Origin: Gordius sp. MW1
Taxonomy: Eukaryota > Nematomorpha > Gordioida > Gordea > Gordiidae
DNA length: 64,000 bases
Direction of reading: 5' to 3'
Assembly: GCA_964036665.1 (NCBI GenBank)
Contig: OZ038526.1
Coordinates: 4,836,001 to 4,900,000, forward strand
The notes under the pieces were generated by a model. It was given only the letters and a program-made list of their open reading frames with translations, was not told the DNA's origin and made no database searches. Both the position numbers and the translations under genes were made by a program. Below are positions 56,614-64,000 of the stretch, one piece after another (positions within the stretch are counted from its first letter, which is position 1; each line of letters opens with the position of its first letter).

Positions 56614-58130
56614 GTTTTGCCTATTATACTAGGAGAACTTTTTAAGGTGATGACTTAATTGCTAACTTGTTAATAAATATTGATTTTTAGGATACTCGCA
56701 AGACAAACAAATACGCTTATCTATTAATATACTCTTACCACATAGGACTTTTTATCCATTAATTAATTAGGCTAAAACTAGCCGAAATACGGCCATTCCA
56801 TTTTTCAGGAAAGTTTTTGGTAGAAAATGCAGCGTTTTCATTTGAAACTAATTTTTATTTTGAGTCAATGAGAGCCTTTTTATAACTAATTATGTCATTA
56901 TAAGGATTATACAAAAATAATAAAAATTCACTTATTTAAGCCTTTTACTATTTGACATCATCGTTCGAGTAATGAGCCTGTTGATAAATTATGGGCCCAT
57001 ATAGCTATTTAAAACATATAGCGGCTTATCGTGAAATTACCATGGGATAATGAAAGCATTCAGGATTTAAATTAGTGAGTGGGGTTCAAGAAGGTCAGTC
57101 AGGCTGGGCAAAATGATAATTTTGTAAAAATCAAGTTGCATTGTTGAAAACAACAACAATTTTTTATGCATATAGGGTGAGGTAAAGCTTCTTTAGCTCA
57201 TTGATCCAATTTTGATGATAAAATTTAAGCAGGTAATATATAGGATTTGCTCGGGTCACTTAGAGTCCTCACGACGTAGGGGCGAATCTAAAGTAAAAAT
57301 TAAAAATTCATGCATTTATACAAAGTTAATTCAAATTAGTTTTATGGGGTTAATTTGATCTCTTATAAAATATTTAAGATAGAGCTCCTCAAAAAATTAG
57401 TGATTTTAAACAATCTTTGACGGATTATTTTATTATAGGGCCGATCGTGTAGGAGTCTGAAAAGATGAAGTGGGTGTGAGCTGTGATGAATTTTAAAAAA
57501 CGTGAATAAAAATTATATGTTGAAAAATTCATAACATTTCTAATTTGATTTGAGGATTAATAATTCTTATTATTAAGAAAAAGGCTTAAATATATGTGTA
57601 TTTGCTTTTAATTAAGAGTTTTCAAATTAATAAATATGGAATATATGAATAAAAAGTTAATTTTTTGGGTTAAAATTTTTTCAATACTTTCTTATAAAAA
57701 TATACACTTTTACGTTATCGCTAGTAGATGGCATATTTCAGATTAAACCTTATAATAAAAAAATCCAATTGTCAAGTTTATAAAAATGATTAATATGTAA
57801 ATACACTTAAGAACAAACACAAAAAGACCATTTAGAACAAATAATATATAAAATTGTATTGTAAATGATCCATAAACGCATTATTATAATATATAAATTG
57901 GCATTGAAATATGTAGTAATTGTTTGATAAAAACGATACAATGTAAAAACAATTTATTAACTCAAATTATTGTAAAACATTTATTAACGGGGTTTAGGAG
58001 TACCCATTGTTTTGTCGGTCTTAGTGATAACAAAAATTGTATCTAAGAAATAAAATAATTATTATATATTTGATATATGACCTTTAATTTTGAAGTTAAA
58101 AATTTTCCAATTTTTTATAGGACCTTTAAA
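56614..58130. other. AT-rich intergenic sequence
   Basis: No gene is recognised. If the small gene at 58131-58563 has further 3' exons they would be here, but none could be identified. Confidence 0.45.
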
Positions 58131-58563
58131 TTAAATTAAATTATTTTTGTAAAAAATTAATAAACTACATTGGCACAGAATGTCACAAAACTCACAAGGT
58201 GGTTTCGAAGATTGGGCCGCTAGTTCTGATTCTCGGAATTGATCGGGATTTAACACCTTTCGTATGTCGGGGAAAAATATAATTGTCGCCTCTTGTTCCG
58301 GATATTCAATGGTAATGGGATCTTTATTGGAATTTATGTGCCTTTCGAAATAATCCAATAAAATCGGGTCATACTTTCTCATTACTCTTTTCTCTTTCAC
58401 CCTTTTGACGGGTTTGAGATCTGCAAAAAAAATTAATTAGGGCCCGCTTGTTACTTAGTTTAGATTTCCCAAAATTACCTGCACTTATCTTAGGGTAACT
58501 ATGATCGTGTCGCACACATTTTTCCAAGTGGACGCGACGTTTTTCTTCATTAAAATTCTCCAT
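58131..58563 (-). CDS. Small two-exon gene of unknown function
   Basis: Exon 1 is 58563-58479 (MENFNEEKRRVHLEKCVRHD...) and exon 2 is 58420-58131, joined across a 58-nt GT-AG intron with a good acceptor (TTTTTTTTGCAG). The joined frame is 375 nt, 124 aa plus stop. It is rich in charged residues, with a basic stretch RVKEKRVMRKY, then DPILLDYFERHINSN, and a C-terminal cluster CEFCDILCQC. There is no signal peptide and no membrane segment. CCAAT/GTAGTT near the end could be a donor to a further exon, in which case the last 13 or so residues would be replaced. I do not recognise the family. Confidence 0.6.
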
Positions 58564-59794
58564 GCAAGCGAGGATGGTGCAAAGTAAATTAGGAAAACAG
58601 GAAAGAAAGTTTCAAAGAAAATATATAGGACCGTGATCCAGTTTGACCACTTGAGTAATGAGTTAATTAATTTGAGCCGAAAAAGTTATAGGTTTATGTA
58701 CATGGGGGTAAGTGTAAATGGATAGAAAAATATTGGAATTAATTTAATTGAGGTGAATAAGCTTCAAAGGTTATCCCCTTGGCAATTAATTATCTTTATT
58801 GCAAAATAATTTTGACAGGTTGCTGCACCACGTGAATTGTTCTCCTGGTATCCTCAACCTTGACTTGTGTATGAAAATTTAAAACAATGGATTTTTTCCA
58901 TGGAGTTTATTCAAGTTCATCCATATAATAATGCCAAATATTTATATGGGGTTGGTGGAGGGGGTATTTTAAATTTTAGTAGTTGTCTAGACTTTTATAA
59001 TAAATCATATATAAATAATACACCGAGCCTTAGGAATAAACGGATGCTTGGTTAAATAAATGATTATTAATTAATTTTAAAAGGGGCTTGGATCACTTAA
59101 TCTTAAATAATTTTAAAGTAAAGAGGGTAACTTATTAGTTTACGATTTAAATGTTAAGCTTCCTTAAACTAATTTAGAATAATAAAGCAAATAACAATTT
59201 TTGACTGTAAAGATTTTTATCTTACACTTTGTTAATATTCTTGGATGTAAATATAATCAAAAATTACATATCCATAATATTTGATACACATACGAGCTTT
59301 AACTTGGGAAATATATAAGTTTTCTTCATAATTTCATTTAAACAATTTTGTAATTAAGGTTTAAAAGGATAGTCATCCCCACCATTTCAAATTCAAAATA
59401 TAATTTTTAGTAAATAACGTTGGTTCAATTTAAATACATTTAAAAGTTTGAAATGCTTTTCCTATGAAATCCTCCAGTTTTTAAAATATTAACATAATTC
59501 GGTAAAACACATTTTTATATAAATATTCTACCAAATGTTGAAAATAGGAATATTAAAATTTCTCCTATAAACGTAATAAGTTATACTAATCATTGCTATG
59601 TCTGTTTCAGGATCCATGAAATGTATGAGATTTGCGACGAAAAAAAAACACGGCGATAATTTAGGAGAAGCAGAGGCTAAAAGACGTTCTTATAATAAGG
59701 ACTTTTATATTTTGATCTAAGACATTATTGATTTACCTAGGCAAAATCACATTGCCTTTTTAAACCATTCAACCTCCACTTTTAATATTTCTAT
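58564..59794. other. AT-rich intergenic sequence
   Basis: No gene can be supported. A possible plus-strand micro-exon after TTTCAG near 59611 is listed under rejected items. Confidence 0.4.
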
Positions 59795-60607
59795 CAGAGG
59801 TCAGATTTGTTAGGAATTTTCTGCCCGAACCCGGCCCGGTTCAATTCTCTAACCTCATTGCCCGCCCGAGCCCGCCCGAACCCTTCTGGTGTCCGCCCGA
59901 GCCCGCCCGAAACATTAATGCTGCCCGAAATGCCCGGCCCGAAATATTAAATTTGCCTGTTAGGCCCGAAATTTTGCTACCTCAAATTCTTTCAATATTT
60001 AAAAGTCGAATAATTTTTTTAAATGAAACTTTTGTACTTTAATTTTAATCATAATTGGTTAAAAAACGTAGTATTTGGTCTTTCTAAAATATTTGAGCTT
60101 TGCGATAGCGATGAGTGATAAGGGAATAACAAAGGCGAATTGAGAAGCCTTGTTAAATCATTTGTTAAAAAAATTAAATGATATTATAATGAAATTTAAC
60201 ACTTTCAGGCGTTGTATCAATGGGCGTGACGATTTTGTACTATGTATAGACGGCACATGCGAATTACGAACAATGAAAGGGCTGCATAAATATAAATATT
60301 TTAATCCTTTCCATAACCTAGCTAGAAACTTGATGGAAATAAAAGGGTTCTGGCAAAAATTGTAAAAATAACTTGGGGACGGATGGCGATTTTTTAGCAT
60401 TTTCATATGCAATTTAATGAAAAGTAACAAAAAAATACACTATCTAAAAAATCTCATTAAGCCCGAATTGCCCGAATCCTATCTTCTTCGTGCCCGCCCG
60501 AGCCCGCCCGAAAATAAAAATTTAGGACAGTTGCCCGGCCCGACCCGGCCCACGGGCCGGGCCGGGCCTGTTCGGGCAGCGGGCCGGGCCGGGCAATCTG
60601 ATCTCTG
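59795..60607 (-). mobile_element. 813-bp GC-ended hAT-like element
   Basis: It starts CAGAGGTCAGATTTG and ends CAATCTGATCTCTG, inverted ends shared with the elements at 46647-50192 and 47196-49116, in the opposite orientation. Both ends carry dense CCCGCCCGA and GGCCGGGCC arrays. The flanks (atttctat and ttccgttg) do not form a target duplication, so one side may have been altered. There is no transposase. Confidence 0.78.
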
Positions 60608-62522
60608 TTCCGTTGGGTCTTGTTAGCTAACAAAATTAAACACGGATTGCTGATTATTTTACAAATTATTAATAAAAATCAAAAGTAGAGCCAATATTTG
60701 CTAATTGGTGATTTTTTTGTAAAAATATTATAAGATTTTTAGCCTTGCGAAGATGTAATCTGCCTTCACCCACATAGTTAAAAGTTAATCATCTTATTAT
60801 GGTTAGGTATAACATGAACAAAAATAACCGAGGTGTAAAAGAAATTTCCAAATAACACGTGTTAAGGAAAATATTTTTGAATTGATTATTAAATTATTCA
60901 ATATTCATTTTAATTGTTTGTCATCTAAGCTGGTTGTCAGTTCTTTGAACATTAATTCCTTTCTCCTCTATAACTTATACGATAATTTTGTAATTCTCGG
61001 AACCAAGCCCAAAAATACTTTGTAATGGTGCGGACTCTTGCGGTTAAAGAAAAGACATTTGTTGGTTTTTTTAAATGTTTCGTTATTATCTTTTGTATTA
61101 GCGAGGCACTTAGTGAAGGGTCAAACTTGGGCCGTAGGGGAAATGCAAGTGCAATGATTATAGTGCATACCTACAAATTTAGCGATACGTGTTCGGTTCA
61201 GTGCAATATTCACCAAATAATTTGAAAAAACGCAGGAAGTTCAGTGTTATATACACTACTAGTTCTGTCAAGCATTGAAAGGCAATATATCTAACCTGTT
61301 TCCCCACACAAACAAAGAGAATTGATTTTCATCAGCAGTTTGTCAATCAATTTACTAACGTCAACATTCTGCACATATCCCACCTTTTGAGGCAATCATG
61401 TCAGATCGTCACATGTTTGGTCGATCCACTCAGATTCTTATAACATTTGGTTAGGCTCTAGAAACATAATATTATAAAATCCGAAAGTGTTACCGCATTT
61501 GAACCCCTAATTTTTGATTGGTGATCAAAGGTCAAAATCGCTCTTTAAAAAAATCGGAACGAAAGACAAACAATTAAAATTGTTTCCACAGCTGGTTATA
61601 TAGCGCCTTGAAGTTTCGCATTATTGTACGCGAAGTTTAATTTTGTTACATTATAAGTTGAACAATTTTTGAATTTTCCTCCCCCTTGAGAAAATCCTGG
61701 CTACGCGCCTGATCTAGGCGTTTCATAAGATTGAAATATAAATATATGTTTTTTTAGTGCCTAAAATGCTTATTCTTTAATTTTAGAAGAGTTTTATAAT
61801 TTTTAAATTTATTTCTTATGCCATAATTTGTATTTCATATATTTTTTTAGCCATTTACCTGATGAGCACTTGGAGGTATGGGAGAAAAAATAGAGTGGAA
61901 GATAAAAACAATAATTTGAATCAACGCCGAACTGAAAAGCTCGGTGGCCGTTTATAATTTATTAATAGGTAACATGCGGAAAATTAACAGGAACTACTTG
62001 CGCAACTTGTGACGAGCCTAAATATTGCCTTATTTTCTTAGTTGAATTAGAAAGCTAATTTTCGGCGTAAAGCAATAAAAGCCAATACCTATTAAAGTAG
62101 AATTGTAAAAAAATGTATGTGATCCGAACCAAATTAAGGTAATATTGCTTAAATTGTCTTCACATATTTGGCCATATAAAAACCAATATTGCCTTAACTA
62201 TGGCATGAACATAGGTGTTTGCCTAAATGATAATTTAAAAATACTATACTTGTATTTACTTTTTTATACTTAAATCAATAATATGGAAGCATACTTTAAG
62301 AGCAAATGATATTTTCAAGGATTGGCTCTCTAGTAAAGACAGTTAAGACATGTCTCTGTGTTTATTATGACCGAAATGGTCAAAAAGTCATGTTAAGTGT
62401 TGAAGCCGCCTTAATCTTTTGATATGTATAATTGATGTATCCATCTATAACACATTATGAAAGGAATCAAGTTGCTACTTTCTTTCGGGGATATTTCTCA
62501 TTTACATAACCATAGGAGGCTA
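60608..62522. other. AT-rich intergenic sequence
   Basis: No gene can be supported. 61680-61710 has CTGGCTACGCGCCTG, a decayed single end of the CATGGGCGTAGCCAGG family. Confidence 0.4.
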
Positions 62523-62684
62523 CATGGGCGTAGCCAGGGAAAGGCAGGGAGGGGCGGCTAACCCCCCCCCCCCTAAATCCTTTAAAATTTTACATAATCA
62601 TGGCTAAAATTTCGAAAAATTGTAATTTTGCCCCTCCCTAAATCATAATTACCCCCTCTAGTTCACATCCTGGCTACGCCCATG
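62523..62684. mobile_element. CATGGGCGTAGCCAGG-family MITE
   Basis: It starts CATGGGCGTAGCCAGGG and ends CCTGGCTACGCCCATG, with the typical TTTTGCCCCTCCCTAAATCA interior. No exact target duplication is seen. Confidence 0.78.
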
Positions 62685-63058
62685 CTTGGGCTAGGAGCTG
62701 GGGGAGCAACAACAAATGACTCAAGTATCTATTATTGGCTATTATTTCTATAACAATTTTATAATATAATTATTTATGATAATTTTTTATATAAATCAGC
62801 ATTAAAACCCAGATACCTTCAACATCGTTTAATAATAATTTAAGTTAACCCGACAGGGACCACTAATTTTTGCACGGTTAAATTTTATAAAAAAATAAGT
62901 TTCTAGGATCACTAGGGTATAGTAACAACAAATCAACTGAAATTTTTTTGAAAAATAATGACCCCGGGTAGATCGAGGGGTGTCACCTAAAAGTGACATT
63001 AGGAAGGCCAAAAATGCAACATTAAATTTTTTATTAAAATCAGCTACAATATAATTAA

Positions 63059-64000
63059 TTATAATTCATGATAAAGCGCCCAACATTTTAAATGCAATCC
63101 GGCGTTACAATATGAATATTTTAGGCGAGTGGCCTTCTTAAAAACTTTACAACGCCTCTGAAAACAGGGTTTTTTTTGATGCTTTGTTATGTTAGATTTA
63201 TATTTCGTTAAACTCGAATACACGTTTCTTTTAGGTTGAATACCATATTTCCTGAAATATGACATCACAATCGATCTTCGGAAGTTGCATAATGACTGAT
63301 AATTATTGTTTGAGTTGTAAATTTGCCATGCATTTTGGCAGGCCGCATCTATTCCAAATGCTAACAAAGGAAAATACCATTTTTTACCTCTGTAAGAAAT
63401 TCTTGTAGATTGTACGTTCTGATCAAATCGATCAACCCCACCCATATATTTATTGTACATTTGTACCATAAATGGGCAATCGACTTGAATTTTTGATTTT
63501 ACCTTATTTATTGAACCTATTCTGGATACTTTACTTATTGGATTGCTACCATGACAATATGATAGCATGTTGACAATGCAATTGTCATTCCATTGAATCG
63601 CAACTATATTTGAAGTTACTTTTTTAGCGAAATAGCCTCGGCCTTTTTTAAAGCACTTTCGGATCTGCCAGAGGACATTTAATTCGATTGACCCTGTTGG
63701 TTCCCGTAGCGCCTATGTTTTTTTTGAAAGAGCATTTAATAATTCTGTGCTTGTGAAGTTAAATATTATAAGGAGAATATTTATTTGGTAATTCATCCTG
63801 AATATTCATTATGACAGCTCCCCCTAAACCAAAAGTTTTTTGCTGTGAAATTAATAAGGTGCCCGACCTTGTTGCGGCCGTCCAGAGTTTATACCCAAAG
63901 CGCATTGGCTTTCCTTTTATAAATTGTTTCGTAGTATGGCGCCCATAGTAGGGAACGATGGTTTCATCCATTACAATATTTGAAGTTTTTACATATTTAA
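63059..64000 (-). pseudogene. piggyBac-type transposase, C-terminal part, frameshifted, runs off the window
   Basis: The upstream open part (from 63971 down to 63759) holds MDETIVPYYGRHTTKQFIKG, the DDE_Tnp_1_7 segment with the first catalytic Asp. The downstream part (63568-63059) holds YNKYMGGVDRFDQN, the segment with the third catalytic Asp, and a Cys-rich C-terminal tail ending LHLKCWALYH. Between them, similarity continues through two frameshifts near 63763 and 63655 (FTSTELLNALSKKNIGATGT, then GYFAKKVTSNIVAIQWND). The second catalytic Asp, normally in a DNFFTS-like motif, is not visible. It resembles PGBD-type elements. The 5' part lies beyond 64000. Confidence 0.82.

Noticed and set aside
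59611-59715. Possible plus-strand terminal exon after TTTCAG with a Lys-rich frame (MKCMRFATKKKHGDN)
   Set aside because: Only about 35 codons, with no upstream exon and no recognised family; too weak to annotate.
61025-61225. 66-codon plus-strand frame with a signal-peptide-like start
   Set aside because: The hydrophobic N terminus could be chance; no downstream exon or domain was found.
1-64000. tRNA or rRNA genes
   Set aside because: No segment with recognisable tRNA boxes or rRNA sequence was seen by eye; a covariance-model scan would be needed to exclude them.

Overview
This is a eukaryotic window from an AT-rich, transposon-dense genome. It is most likely an ecdysozoan and probably an arthropod: one gene carries four DB cysteine modules combined with Ig and FN3 domains, an architecture known from nematodes and arthropods. 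Genes are split by canonical GT-AG introns, some only 37-38 nt. All gene models were read by eye from splice sites and reading frame; in both large genes every exon junction keeps frame to a single terminal stop.

Layout. 1-8.9 kb is AT-rich and has no host gene I can support. It holds a hAT relic (4739-5769) with a BED-type zinc finger and a smaller element nested in it, plus several short inverted-repeat elements (MITEs). 8988-17262 (minus) is a complete 13-exon ERMP1 gene, an ER M28 metallopeptidase of about 913 aa with all expected metal ligands. 17.3-21.5 kb is intergenic with a 700-bp near-perfect foldback. 21495-42986 (minus) is a complete 29-exon gene for a type I membrane protein of about 1,631 aa: signal peptide, Ig, DB, FN3, DB, FN3, DB, FN3, FN3, Ig, Ig, DB, FN3, transmembrane segment, Ser/Pro-rich tail. 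One of its introns holds a 3,975-bp DNA transposon with 687-bp terminal inverted repeats and a broken transposase.

45-51 kb (plus) is a nest of transposons. A dead RTE-type LINE is split by a GC-ended hAT-like element with an 8-bp duplication. That element is split by a second copy of its own family with another 8-bp duplication, and the second copy carries a TA-flanked 900-bp element. A truncated relic of an R2-like retroelement follows. 53028-56613 (minus) is the most striking object: a young retroelement with an intact reverse transcriptase plus a putative restriction-like endonuclease ORF, bounded by two 326-bp direct repeats with about 4 mismatches. 58131-58563 (minus) is a small two-exon gene I do not recognise. 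59795-60607 is another GC-ended hAT-like element, and 63059-64000 (minus) is a frameshifted piggyBac transposase that runs off the window.

The two large host genes are not functionally linked as far as the sequence shows. ERMP1 is a luminal ER protease and the Ig/FN3/DB protein is a predicted cell-surface adhesion or receptor-like protein.
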